NCBI RefSeq assembly: GCF_029633865.1
Contig: NC_079213.1
Location: 103,659,434-103,723,433 of the forward strand
Source: Lampris incognitus
Lineage: Eukaryota > Chordata > Actinopteri > Lampriformes > Lampridae
DNA length: 64,000 nucleotides
Direction: 5' to 3'
Position 1 is the first letter of the stretch. Each line of letters opens with the position of its first letter. The notes under the pieces are model-generated. The model ran no database searches. It was not told the origin of the DNA and saw nothing but the letters and a program-made list of their open reading frames with translations. Below are positions 34,292 to 44,216 of the stretch, piece by piece. A program made the position numbers and the translations under genes.

Positions 34292-35871
34292 CACTGCTCA
34301 AAAAAATAAAGGGAACACATAAGCAATGCAATGTAGCTCCAAGTCAATCACACTTTTGAGATATCAACCTGTCCAGTTAGGAAGCAACACTGATTTGTGA
34401 ATCAATGTCACCTGTTGGTAAATTGTCTAATTTCCACCAGGTAGAAATTAGACAATTTGCAAGACAACCCCTATAAAAGGAATGGATTTGCAGGTGGTGG
34501 CCACAGACCATTTGCCTGTCCTCATCTTTTCTGGCCGATCTTTGGTTAGTTTTTCATTTTGCTAGTGACCTCACCACTAGAGGTGGCATGAGGCGGTATC
34601 TGCAACCTACAGAAGTTGCTCAGGTAGTGCAGCTCATCCAGGATGGCATATCAATGCGTGCTGTGGCAAGAAGATTTGATGTGTCTCCCAGCACAGTGTC
34701 CAGAGCATGGAGGAGGTACCAGGAGACAGGCCAGTACACCAGGAGACGTGGAGGGGGCCGCAGGAGGACAACAACCCCGCAGCAGGACCGCTATCTGGTC
34801 CTTTGTGCAAGGAGGAACAGGAGGAGCACTGCCGGAGCCCTACAAAACGACCTTCAACAGGCCACTAATGTGCAGGTTTCTGCTCAAACAGTGAGAAACA
34901 GAATGCATGAGGATGGTACGAGGGCCCGACGTCCACAATTGGGGCCTGTGCTCACAGCCCAACACCGTGCAGCCCGATTGACCTTTGCCAGAGAACATCT
35001 TGGTTGGCAGATTCGCCATTGGCGCCCTGTGCTCTTCACAGATGAGAGCAGGTTCACACTGAACACATGTGACAGACGTGAGAGAGTCTGGAGACGCTGT
35101 GGAGAACGTTTTGCTGTCTGCAACATCCTCCAGTATGACCGGTTTGGCGGTGGGTCAGTGATGGTCTGGGGAGGCATATCCTTGGAGGGCCGCACAGACC
35201 TCTACGTGCTAGCCAGAGGTACCATGACTGCCATTAGGTACCGGGATGAGATCCTCAGACCCATTGTCAGACCATATGCTGGTGCAGTGGGCCCTGGGTT
35301 CCTGCTCATGCATGACAATGCTCGTCCTCATGTGGCCAGAGTGTGTCAGCAGTTCCTGTATGTCGAGGGCATTGATGCTATGGACTGGCCTGCACGTTCC
35401 CCAGACCTGAATCCAATCGAGCACCTCTGGGACATCATGTCTCGTACCATCCACCAACGCGATGTCGCACCACAGACTGTCCAGGAGTTGACCGATGCCC
35501 TGATCCAGGTCTGGGAGGAGATCCCTCAGGAGACCATCCGTTGTCTCATCAGGAGCATGCCCAGACGTTGTAGGGAGTGCATACAGGCACATGGAGGCCA
35601 CACACACTACTGAGCCTCATTTTGAATCGTCTTGAAGAATTTCCACAGAAGTTGGATCAGCCTATGTTCTCATTTTCCACTTTGATTTTGAGTATGATTC
35701 TGAATCCAGACCTTAATGGGCTAATGATTTTGATTTCCATTGATCATTCTTAGGTTATTTTGCTCTAAACACATTCCTCTGTCTAATAAATAAAGATTTT
35801 CAGCTGAAATATTTCATTCATCGAGGTCTATATTGTGTTTTTAGGTGTTCCCTTTATTTTTTTGAGCAGTA
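34292..35871 (+). mobile_element. Tc1-like transposon, essentially intact
   Basis: Terminal inverted repeats begin CACTGCTCAAAAAAATAAAG (left, after TA at 34290-34291) and end with the complement at about 35845-35871, before TA at 35872-35873. The outermost right base is A instead of G. The element is 1,580 bp, the normal Tc1 size, with one uninterrupted transposase gene inside. A closely related family is widespread in fish genomes. Confidence 0.93.
34588..35613 (+). CDS. Tc1/mariner DD34E transposase, intact frame
   Basis: 341-aa cut-and-paste transposase that binds its element's ends and inserts at TA. Residues 1-55 form the first helix-turn-helix ([18 protein letters not shown], then [19 protein letters not shown]). 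A basic RRRGGGRRR hook lies at 52-60, and a second DNA-binding segment at about 61-115. The RNase H-like DDE core has D152 (LFTDESRF), D243 (LMHDNARPH) and E278 ([12 protein letters not shown]). Exactly 34 residues separate D243 and E278. The glycine-rich [11 protein letters not shown] box is at 186-196. The length equals that of functional Tc1 transposases. The ATG at 34588 is chosen because the MRR start directly precedes the conserved HTH. No stops or frameshifts are seen, so it may still be active; that is inference. It is not a host gene. Confidence 0.93.
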   Translation: MRRYLQPTEVAQVVQLIQDGISMRAVARRFDVSPSTVSRAWRRYQETGQYTRRRGGGRRRTTTPQQDRYLVLCARRNRRSTAGALQNDLQQATNVQVSAQTVRNRMHEDGTRARRPQLGPVLTAQHRAARLTFAREHLGWQIRHWRPVLFTDESRFTLNTCDRRERVWRRCGERFAVCNILQYDRFGGGSVMVWGGISLEGRTDLYVLARGTMTAIRYRDEILRPIVRPYAGAVGPGFLLMHDNARPHVARVCQQFLYVEGIDAMDWPARSPDLNPIEHLWDIMSRTIHQRDVAPQTVQELTDALIQVWEEIPQETIRCLIRSMPRRCRECIQAHGGHTHY

Positions 35872-35873
35872 TA

Positions 35874-36449
35874 AATAGACATCCAGGTGAATGGCCAAAA
35901 AAAAAATAATTTTTTTTTGACTTGACAGGAAATGAGACAACTGAATGACGCTGAAAACCACACAAACAATAATAGGACAGTGTGATGATACGTGCAGTAA
36001 TATTGAACTTAAATCTCTGAAATTTAAAACAGCACATTTTAGAAGAATGCACAGCTTTCAAACACAGATGAGGAACAAAATGCAGAAACACAGATGCAGA
36101 TGGGTACACCCACCTCGTATAGTGGTAGACAGTCAACACATATAAATCTGCATAGTAAACCCTTTTCATATCAGGCTATGAATTTTGGTTTCATACCGCC
36201 CATTCCTACTGTATGCAATAACATGGGGCAGTTAACCTAGTCATTGGACCACTTTTCAAACCTATTGTGTCCATGTGCAATTGTTTTAACTGGTTTTATT
36301 TACATTATTTTTTTTTGTCTTTTGTTTTTTTGTTTTGTTTTTTTAGCATTGTGTTCTCAACATCATTGCAAACGATCTTTTCAAGCTATAAATAAAGGTT
36401 TGAATGAATGAAAGGTTTGAATACTCAGGGCACTCAGTTCTTTTCCATT
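35874..36449. other. Downstream flank of the LRR gene; possible polyadenylation signal
   Basis: Contains a minus-strand AATAAA (plus TTTATT at 36295-36300) about 150 nt past the stop of the minus-strand LRR gene; it could serve its 3' end. Otherwise AT-rich, with T-runs near 36308-36340 and no gene. Confidence 0.4.
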
Positions 36450-38780
36450 TTAAAGCCCCACGGTCTCTGCCTCATGCACGGGCCTGAGGACCACCTCTTT
36501 CTTGAGGGCAAAGTGAGTGAGGTTCACCCTGGCACGCAACCTTTCCCTGTGCTGGAGCAAACTGTACAGAGCTTTGGCTAACTTAGCCAGCACCAGCGTG
36601 CATGTGACCTCCACTGCCAACAGGCTGTTGTAAATCAGCATTTGGGCCTTGCAATCCTGAGGTCTGCTCCTGCGTGGCGCAGTGTAAGAGGAAGATTGAT
36701 GGAGAAACTTTGGCCCCGCAGGACAAAAAAAGACCTGGGGCATAGTTGGTCGATATGTTGTTGTTGTGGTTGTTGTGGTTGTGGTAGTTGTTGTTGTTGT
36801 TGTTGTGGTGCTTGCCATGGTAGTTGTTGGCATGACAGTTGTGCCTGTGGTCATCACAGTACTGGGGGTTGTCGTTGCAATAGTAGTCACAAGTACAGTC
36901 GTGGTGATAGCAGTTGTGAAAATCATTGTTGTCGTTGGGGTTGTTGTTGTTGTTGTTGTTGTCATAATAGTAGTTGTTGGTGTTGTCATAATAGTAGTTG
37001 TTGGTGTTGTCATGGAACTTGTTGGTGGTGGTGTGGTTGTGGTTATCGTTGGTGTTGTTGTTGTCATGGTAGTTGTTTGTGGTGTTGTTGTAATAGTGAT
37101 CGTGGGTGTGGTAGGGGCCAAGGTGGTGGTGGGGATGGTTGTAGTTGTTGGCAAGGTGGTGGTGGGTGAAATCGTTGTGGTGAGCATTGGTGTTGTGCTT
37201 GTTGCCATGGTGGTTGTAGTTTCTGCGGGTGTCTCTGTCGTGGTAAGAGCGGTAGTTAATGTTGTGGGAGGTAAAGTGGTGATGAAGGCTGTGGTCATTG
37301 GCTGGGTGGTTGGGAGCTTAGTGGTTTGCCTGGTGGTTGTCGTAGCAATGGTTGCGGTAGTGGAGGGGGTGGTGGTAGAAGGCGTGGTCGCAGTTGTTGT
37401 GGTGATGACGGTGGTAGCAGGTGTGGTAGTGGTTGGTGGAAAGGTGGGGCACACAAGCTCATCCTCTGTTAGAGACACCACCTTCCGTCCCCGTAGACTC
37501 TCTGGGTGTTCACACACCTCAGGAGACACTGACTTGATCTTCATCGAATTGGCTTTCATCCAGTGGTACAGATATGTAAGCATGCAGTCACAGCGCCAGG
37601 GGTTTCCATTGAGATAGACTTTGCTGAGTTTCTTTAAGGACTCAAAAATGTCCTCAGGAAGTGTCTTAAATTTGTTGTTAGCTAGCCTCAGCGTGGTCAG
37701 AGAGGGGACATTATCAAACGTGTTTGCATCCAGAGATGTTAGCATGTTGTTCAGGAGATTTAGCTCCCTTATTTTCGTAAGACCTTTGAAATTTTCTGCA
37801 GACAAGGTAGTGATTTTATTTTTGGACAGATCTAGTTTAGTTAGTTCCTTCAGAGGGCTAAATACTGCATCAGGGAGAGAGCTAAGGTTATTTTGACTAA
37901 AACTTAAACTGGTCAGTTTTGGCATCTTTCCAAATAGCACCGCAGGTAGAACAGTGAGCTGATTCTTGTGGAGCGTTAGCTGCTTCATCTCAGGGAAGCC
38001 CACAAAAAATTCATCTGGTAATTCTGTCAGGAAATTGCTATCTAAAAGCAGCTTATTCAGCTTGTCTTTGTGGGGAATGAGATTAGGTGGCAGTTCAGTT
38101 ATATTGTTTACAGACAGATTAATTTCTATCAGGTTGGGCAAGTTCTGAAAGATCGAGCTAGGAATAGAGGTCAGCTGGTTTTCATACAGCCTTAATACCT
38201 GTAGTTTGATGAGGTTTGAGAAGAGGTTATCAGATACAGCAGTTAGTTGGTTTTTAGCTAAGTGGAGGGTGATGAGGTTCTCAAGATCATCAAAAGTCCC
38301 CTCTTCGATTTCATGAATGTTGTTGGTGTGTAAGTGGAGCTCTTTAAGTTTCGCCAGCTTGTCAAAAAGGCCCTTCTCCAGATAACGTAGTTTATTGAGC
38401 TTCAGTATAAGTTTCTCCAGGTTGCTCAGGCCTTCAAAGACGCCCACCGGGATCGACGTTATGAGCGTGGATGTGATCTCAATGTCCCTGAGCATTGGTA
38501 GACCCTCAAAAGCCCCGGCCTCAATAGATACCGTTGGTGTACCCATGAATTCCACCTTTTTTAGCTCGGGATTTGTTGCAAAGGATCCTCTGGGTATGGT
38601 CGTGATTTTACTGCCCACAAAAAAGACCTCTGTCACGCCCTTTGTCAGATTGGTTGGGATTGCTGTCATATTTTTGCCAAAAACGTCCTTGGATATTGAA
38701 TCATCCACCTTTCCACACAGCTGAGATGGGAATCGAAACAGTAAAGGCAGAAGAAGGAGTGCAAGTCTTGCTCTCGGCAT
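36450..38780 (-). CDS. LRR membrane protein with mucin-like stalk, GP5/CPN2-related
   Basis: 776 aa, minus strand, probably a type I membrane glycoprotein that projects an LRR domain from the cell. Signal peptide about 1-20 (ALLLLPLLFRFP). LRR units follow from about residue 50 to 393, roughly fourteen copies of LxxLxLxxNxLxxLPxxxF. An LRR C-cap spans about 392-444 (NPWRCDCMLTYLYHWM; C397, C399, C423, C444). A Thr-rich mucin-like stalk spans about 446-675, then a membrane segment about 713-735 (LIYNSLLAVEVTCTLVLAKL) and a basic tail of about 40 residues. A cysteine N-cap is missing (only C22). The LRR and C-cap resemble CPN2, which is secreted; the membrane segment and tail resemble platelet glycoprotein V. 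The layout also recalls GPIb-alpha. The ATG at 38780 is chosen for the signal peptide and because a splice acceptor lies 9 nt upstream. It lies next to lrrc15 in the same orientation. The orthology call between GP5 and CPN2 is open. Confidence 0.85.
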   Translation of the reverse strand: MPRARLALLLLPLLFRFPSQLCGKVDDSISKDVFGKNMTAIPTNLTKGVTEVFFVGSKITTIPRGSFATNPELKKVEFMGTPTVSIEAGAFEGLPMLRDIEITSTLITSIPVGVFEGLSNLEKLILKLNKLRYLEKGLFDKLAKLKELHLHTNNIHEIEEGTFDDLENLITLHLAKNQLTAVSDNLFSNLIKLQVLRLYENQLTSIPSSIFQNLPNLIEINLSVNNITELPPNLIPHKDKLNKLLLDSNFLTELPDEFFVGFPEMKQLTLHKNQLTVLPAVLFGKMPKLTSLSFSQNNLSSLPDAVFSPLKELTKLDLSKNKITTLSAENFKGLTKIRELNLLNNMLTSLDANTFDNVPSLTTLRLANNKFKTLPEDIFESLKKLSKVYLNGNPWRCDCMLTYLYHWMKANSMKIKSVSPEVCEHPESLRGRKVVSLTEDELVCPTFPPTTTTPATTVITTTTATTPSTTTPSTTATIATTTTRQTTKLPTTQPMTTAFITTLPPTTLTTALTTTETPAETTTTMATSTTPMLTTTISPTTTLPTTTTIPTTTLAPTTPTITITTTPQTTTMTTTTPTITTTTPPPTSSMTTPTTTIMTTPTTTIMTTTTTTTTPTTTMIFTTAITTTVLVTTIATTTPSTVMTTGTTVMPTTTMASTTTTTTTTTTTTTTTTTTYRPTMPQVFFCPAGPKFLHQSSSYTAPRRSRPQDCKAQMLIYNSLLAVEVTCTLVLAKLAKALYSLLQHRERLRARVNLTHFALKKEVVLRPVHEAETVGL
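36756..37445 (-). repeat. Thr-rich mucin-stalk coding repeat
   Basis: About 230 codons, mostly ACN, giving (GTT/GTG)n-like sequence on the plus strand. Motifs such as TTTIMTTPTTTIMTT show local duplications. Dense O-glycosylation is expected. Length variation between alleles is likely given the trinucleotide composition. Confidence 0.85.
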
Positions 38781-38812
38781 GGTTATTCACTACAAAGAAA
38801 AAATAAAAGATT
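38781..38812 (-). other. Splice acceptor just upstream of the mucin-LRR start codon
   Basis: On the minus strand a pyrimidine tract (TTTTATTTTTTCTTTGTAG) ends in AG at 38791-38790. Nine nucleotides (38789-38781) then precede the ATG. The gene therefore probably has an upstream non-coding exon, which was not located. Confidence 0.7.
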
Positions 38813-39184
38813 TGAGAAAAAGATAGTACTGATAAAAATTAAATACCAGCCCAGAAAAGTTAATAAAAACAAAGTCATACAATACAGAAACATTTTTGAT
38901 GATATATAGTGTGTCCCTTAATAGATCAAATTGATCTATGAATGGCATCTCAAGTGTTTTTTTTTAACCTCTTGACATTAATTATAAACAGTCAAAAGAC
39001 AGAGTAGCGTTTTCCAAACAAGATTATCACAGCTTTACAGGATCATCACAATTTTCATTTTTTTATGTCATTCTACTTCAAATGAGTCCAAACAATGCAG
39101 CATTTCCTACCCGTTCACTCCCTGACACAGACGTGAAACAGACGCTTACGATGGTCACAGAAAAATAAACTAACATGCAAAGGT

Positions 39185-39875
39185 ATTCGAGGTATCTATC
39201 TTAAGCAGCTGGCCCATCGAGTGCGGGATGCCCACATGACCTGTAGGTTACTGGCCTCTGCGCTGGCAGATAAGACCAAAGGAGGGAAGCTTATGACGCT
39301 GCACTTTACTACTGTGCTGTGAAGAGGCCAGGCAGAAGCCGGCACTATTGACTATAGGCAATACTTGATCATTCGCACACCTACTGTAACTCTAGCACAC
39401 CCGTTATCAACTTTAGTCGCTTTAATCACCATTCTAGGTCCTTCGTTCCTTCTGCCATCAGGCTGTTAAATGCTGAGAGTAGTCATTTTAAATAAAGGCT
39501 TTATATCGCTTTTAAACCACCATAGTAGGGTTATACCTTGTTTGTTTTTCGCATGGCTCGTGGGCCTGTACGTTTACTGACAGTAGTGGGGGGGGGGGTG
39601 ACGAGCAATGCATCTTAGAATGTGGTATTTATTTATTTATTTATTTGTTTTATTCTTTTAACTTGGGTGAATTTCTACCCTTCGCCTGGCCCTTGTGTGA
39701 GTCTACATGCAAGGCCACACGAGGGCGACAGTGTGCATCTCCTGCCCATGTACCGATCAGCCTATTGTCTCTGACGTACTGGTGATTGCCACTCGTCTGT
39801 GAGTTTGTGTATATGGTCCGGGCAGATTGTAGAACCGAGTTGCCCTTCTGGGATGAATAAAGTCTGAATCTGAAT
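39185..39875 (+). pseudogene. LINE 3' end fragment (C-terminus and 3' UTR)
   Basis: Around 39420-39480 the plus strand reads FNHHSRSFVPSAIRLLNAE, the very common C-terminal motif of fish non-LTR polymerases. About 370 bp of 3' untranslated sequence follows and ends GGATGAATAAAGTCTGAATCTGAA at about 39851-39874. A G-run is at 39589-39598. The rest of the element is missing. Confidence 0.65.
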
Positions 39876-39967
39876 TTATTAATTGTTGCTGTGTTGCTTA
39901 AATCATGACAGTGTCAGCCTGACGTGTCTTTACCCTTCTAGGTTTTTAATCTTACGAGTAATTTTAA

Positions 39968-40391
39968 CCCCTCCCCCTTTTTTTTCTCTCCAATTGTATC
40001 CGGCCAATTACCCCACTCTTCTGCTCCACCCCCTCTGCCGATCCGGGGGAGGGCTGCAGACTACCACAGGCCTCCTCCCATACATGTGGAGTCGCCAGCC
40101 GCTTCTTTTCACCTGACAGTGAGGAGTTTCACCAGGGGGACGTAGCGCGTGGAAGGATCACGCTATTCCCTCCAGTTACCCCTCCTCCCCCTTGAACAGG
40201 CGCCCCCGATTGACCAGAGGAGGCGCTAGTGCAGCAACCAGTACAAATACCCACATCCGGCTTCCCACCCACAGACATGGCCAGTTGTTTCTCTACCTGT
40301 CTTACCTCCGACCAAGCCGGAGGTAAGACAGGGATTCGGTCCGGCGAGCCCCGTGTTGGTAGGCACCGGAATCGCCTGCTGTGCTACCCGG
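39968..40391 (-). mobile_element. tRNA-derived SINE (family B), reverse
   Basis: 3' end first (CTCCAATTGTATCCGGCCAA) to the head near CTGCTGTGCTACCCGG. It contains a perfect 15-bp palindrome at 40296-40332 that other copies lack (see findings). Confidence 0.86.
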
Positions 40392-40411
40392 TGGCAGTAA
40401 CTCACAAGAGC

Positions 40412-40795
40412 CTCGTTACCTCCGGCTTGGTCGGGCGTCCCTACGGACACGGTTGGCCGGGTCTGCAGGCGGGAAGCTGGATGTGGGTATGTGTCGTGGT
40501 CGCGGTCGCGGCACTAGCGCCTCCTCTGGTCGTTTGGGGCGCCTGTTCGGGGGGAAGGGGGGAATAGCGTGATCCTCCCACGCACTACGTCCCCCTGGTG
40601 AAACTCCTCACTGTCAGGTGAAAAGAAGCGGCTGGCGACTCCACATATGTGGGAGGAGGCGGCATGTGGTAGTCTGCAGCCCTCCCCGGAGCGGCAGAGG
40701 GGGTGGAGCAGCGACCGGGACGGCTCAGAAGAGTGGGTTAATTGGCCGGATACAATTGGAGAGAAAAGGGGGGGGGGAAATACCCCCCCCCCAAA
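40412..40795 (+). mobile_element. tRNA-derived SINE (family B), forward, head-truncated
   Basis: Begins inside the element at CGTTACCTCCGGCTTGGTCG and runs to the GATACAATTGGAGAGAAAAG tail. With the reverse copy next to it this makes an inverted pair with arms of about 330-380 bp and a very short spacer. Confidence 0.86.
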
Positions 40796-41317
40796 TAAAA
40801 GATATAGAATAAACCCCACAAGCGTGGTCTGGTGTTAATTTGCACTTTAATATTCAAAGTGATACAGCACCAAGTGGCGCACTGAACGTGGTGCAGGGAA
40901 AAGTCACAGCACTGAGCAGCCGACAGTGCTGCCACTGTAACAGGGTCGCCACTTTAGTTGCTTTTGGTTTAGAAAATTTGCAATGAGCAAAAATGCGGAA
41001 CAACATTCAACTCCAATTAAAGTCAAACGACTCGGATAAGCAGTGCCCCTCCCTGCTTCTTGCCACTGAATCGCTCCTGGTTGGCCACGTCTGACGGGTC
41101 CTGAAACTCCTCACCACGGTTGTGGTTTAGTTGTAACCGCCCGAGATGTGTTCCAATGCACGTGACCGATGCCCTTCATCATCAGAATGCAGATGGCGCA
41201 TGTCTGTCTATGTGCAGACATGCGCCATTTGTCAAACAGCCACAACACCGTCCAGACCCACGTGCACCTGATCCAAGTTGTGAGCATCATGTCCTACTTA
41301 ACGTCCCTACCAAGGGT
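40796..41317. other. No gene recognised
   Basis: Unique-looking sequence; a short inverted stretch near 41190-41230 (AGATGGCGCATGTCTG and its near-complement). No coding region. Confidence 0.5.
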
Positions 41318-41323
41318 GTGTGT

Positions 41324-41389
<66 letters not shown>

Positions 41390-41431
41390 GTGTGTGTGCG
41401 TGTGTGTGCGTGTGTGAGAGAGAGAGAGAGA
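41318..41431. repeat. (GT)n then (GA)n microsatellite
   Basis: About 100 bp of GT with a few GC interruptions, passing into a short GA tract. Confidence 0.95.
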
Positions 41432-41579
41432 AAGACAACTTACTTAGTCTGTACTTGGTCTGCTCACAACTCTTGCTCTACCTTTTGATTTACTTCTCTT
41501 TCTTTATTGTTATTGTTGTGTTATTGTTTCTTTATTGTTCAGTGTAATGTTGTGTTAATGTTCATTATTAGTGTTATTG

Positions 41580-41689
41580 TGTACTGTCCAAATTCTTGGA
41601 CAAGTTGCACTTTGATGCTTTGGCGACATTGTTTTTAAAGCTTTCATGCCAATAAAGCCCTTTGAATTGAATTGAATTGAATTGACAGG
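41580..41689 (+). repeat. Retroelement 3'-tail repeat ending (TTGAA)n
   Basis: GTCCAAATTCTTGGACAAGTTGC, then CATGCCAATAAAGCCC (AATAAA) and a run of TTGAA units. This is a very common teleost interspersed tail. It directly precedes the purine-rich satellite. Confidence 0.6.
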
Positions 41690-42107
41690 GAGAGAGAGAG
41701 AGACAGAGAGAGAGAAACGGAGAGATGGCGAGAGAGGGTGGAGGGAGAGACAGAGCGAGTGAGACAGAGAGATCGAGAGAGAGGGAGCAAGAGAGAGAGA
41801 CACACAGAGTGAGTGAGACAGAGAGGGAGAGAGAGCAAGGGAGAGAGAGAGAAACAATGAGAGAGGGAGAGAGAGAGTGAGTGAGACAGAGAGAGAGAAA
41901 CAATGAGAGAGTGAGTGAGACAGAGAGAGAGAGTGAGACAGAGAGAGAGAAACAGAGAGAGTGAGTGAGACAGAGAGAGAGAGTGAGACAGAGAGAGAGA
42001 AACAATGAGAGAGTGAGTGAGACAGAGAGAGAGAGTGAGACAGAGAGAGAGAAACAATGAGAGAGTGAGTGAGACAGAGAGAGAGAGTGAGACAGAGAGA
42101 GAGAAAC

Positions 42108-42198
<91 letters not shown>

Positions 42199-42228
42199 GA
42201 GAGAGTGAGACAGAGAGAGAGTGAGAGT

Positions 42229-42266
<38 letters not shown>

Positions 42267-42316
42267 GACAGAGAGAGAGTGAGAGTGAGACAGAGAGACA
42301 GAGAGAGAGTGAGAGT

Positions 42317-42354
<38 letters not shown>

Positions 42355-42384
42355 GAGAGAGTGAGAACGAGAGAGAGTGAGAGT

Positions 42385-42440
<56 letters not shown>

Positions 42441-42460
42441 GACAGAGAGAGAGTGAGAGT

Positions 42461-42514
<54 letters not shown>

Positions 42515-42533
42515 GACAGACAGAGAGCGAGAG
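41690..42533. repeat. Purine-rich GA minisatellite, about 845 bp, with higher-order units
   Basis: Almost entirely G and A on the plus strand. Between about 41880 and 42110 a unit of about 52 bp (GTGAGTGAGACAG... ending AAACAATGAGA) repeats about four times. After that come pure (GA)n and shorter GTGAGACAGAGA units. A shorter related tract is at 55257-55552. Confidence 0.93.
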
Positions 42534-43445
42534 GGAGCCTGATACAGACTTGCACCAGCAGAAGGATCTGCTTGGTGTTCTCTCCAAACAAATCCAGCTT
42601 GGGCATTTAAAGTCAGTGTTGCAGGCTGGTGACGGTGTTTTGTCAGCTGGTTTCTGTGGGTTATTTGGCAGCAGACGTGGTCTTGGAGTAGATCTTGGGA
42701 GTGGGTTCATTGAAGAGGACAATACATCCCTCCACAGAGTTCAGCTGCAGAGGGATCAGCTTTTCTTTCTGCTCTGTTGTTTTGAACCTCAAACAAACAA
42801 AAAGCAGCACAAAATGAAACCTTCTGTTTCACACATGTTCAGTTGGGTGCTCAGTACATTTTGTAATGGCAGCTGTTTGTTGAAAGAGGGGAGGAGAACT
42901 ACTGGTTTGCCCCTGTCAAATGTGGGCATTGCCAGGCATCTGGGTAGCGTACTGGTCTATTCCGTTACCTATGACCAACACAGGGATCGCTGGTTCGAAT
43001 CCCCGTGTTACCTCCTGCTTGGTCGGGCGTCCCTACAGACACAATTGGCCGTGTATGTGGGTGGGAAGCCGGATGTGGGTATGTGTCCTGGTCGTTGCAC
43101 TAGCGCCTCCTCTGGCCGGTCAGGGTGCCTGTTCGGAAGGGGGGGGTAGCATGATCCTTCCACGCGTTACGTCCCCCTGTGAAACTCCTCACTGCCAGGT
43201 GAAAAGAAGCAGCTCATGTATTGGATGAGGCGTGTGGTAGTCTGCAGCCCTCCCTGGATCGGCAGAGAGGGTGGAGCAGCGACTGGGACGGAAGAGTGGG
43301 GTAATTGGCCGGATACCATTGGGGAGAAGGGGGGGGTCCAAAAACAAATGTGGGCATTGCCATTAAAATGTTACTGCAGCAAGAGTCATAGGAAACCACT
43401 GAAATGCAACTCTCAGCTCCTTACTGCCCCCCCCCCCCATGCACA
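42528..43445. repeat. Duplicated block, copy A (contains a SINE)
   Basis: From GAGCGAGAGGGAGCCTGATA to the C-run and ATGCACAATACTGC, nearly identical to 55548-56050. I count six point differences and one small A-run indel over about 410 bp before the SINE. The 42935-43344 SINE is present only here. Confidence 0.92.
42935..43344 (+). mobile_element. tRNA-derived SINE (family B), young insertion
   Basis: Flanked by a perfect 18-bp duplication, CAAATGTGGGCATTGCCA (42917-42934 and 43345-43362). That sequence is present once, uninterrupted, in the paralogous block at 55944-55961. Confidence 0.95.
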
Positions 43446-43560
43446 ATACTGCTGCCACTACTGCCACTACCACAACTACTACTACTACTGATGATGATAA
43501 TAACAATAATGCTACTACTGCTGCTACCACTATTTGTATTATTACCACCACCACTCTAAA
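43446..43560. repeat. Degenerate (ACT)n trinucleotide tract
   Basis: CTGCCACTACTGCCACTACC-type sequence, the right flank of the duplicated block; a longer version is at 56040-56600. Confidence 0.8.
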
Positions 43561-43785
43561 TGATAAATGGACTGCATTTATAAAGCACTTTTCTAGTCTA
43601 CTAACCTCTGAAAGCACTTTACAGTGTACGCCTCACATACACACACATTCATACTCTGATGGTGGAGGCTGCCATGCAAGGCTCCACCCTGATCATCAGG
43701 AGAAGTTAGGGGTTCAGCCGGGGATCGAACCAGTGACCTTCCGATTACTAGACGACCTATTCTACCTCCTGAGCCATGCTGCCCC
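43561..43785 (-). mobile_element. tRNA-derived SINE, third family
   Basis: On the minus strand the head reads GGCTCAGGAGGTAGAATAGG (A-box-like), then GGTTCGATCCC (B box), followed by a body ending AAGTGCTTTATAAATGCAGT. This is a distinct, common teleost SINE with its own tRNA-like head. A family A 3' scrap follows at 43794-43836. Confidence 0.75.
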
Positions 43786-43835
43786 TATATAACCCCACGA
43801 CCCTGAGAGCAGGATAAGCTGTTCAGATAATGGAT

Positions 43836-43836
<1 letters not shown>

Positions 43837-43904
<68 letters not shown>

Positions 43905-44007
43905 CCAGTGAGTCAAGTACATTCTCTATGAGACAGTACAAGCCTGTTTCATGCCGTAAGCTGTCAGCTGTCAATATATATACGTATATACATATATATA
44001 TACATAT

Positions 44008-44042
<35 letters not shown>
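43837..44042. repeat. (TA)n and (CA)n microsatellites
   Basis: About 64 bp of TA (43837-43900) and about 30 bp of CA (44012-44042). Confidence 0.95.
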
Positions 44043-44046
<4 letters not shown>

Positions 44047-44171
44047 AAAAAACGTTTAATACAATTAAAAGTTTTTTGCATTAAAAATTTTGTTTCCTAC
44101 ATCTATATTGGTATTCTGCTCCTCATTAGTTTAGTACTTTTATCAACACCATTGACAGTATCCAGAAAAAA

Positions 44172-44204
<33 letters not shown>

Positions 44205-44216
44205 CACATACATACA

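Noticed and set aside
36642-37617. Long plus-strand frames (a 283-aa valine-rich and a 175-aa cysteine/glycine-rich frame)
   Set aside because: They are antisense shadows of the ACN-rich mucin stalk. Their composition follows from the complementary repeat, with no start context or domain.
41880-42110. CRISPR-like array from about 52-bp periodic repeats
   Set aside because: Repeats are contiguous low-complexity purine units without unique spacers, in a eukaryotic genome.
41555-42722. Frames of 184-382 aa made of SLSLSL-type repeats
   Set aside because: Translation of the (GA)n satellite; all three minus-strand frames stay open because the repeat lacks stop codons.
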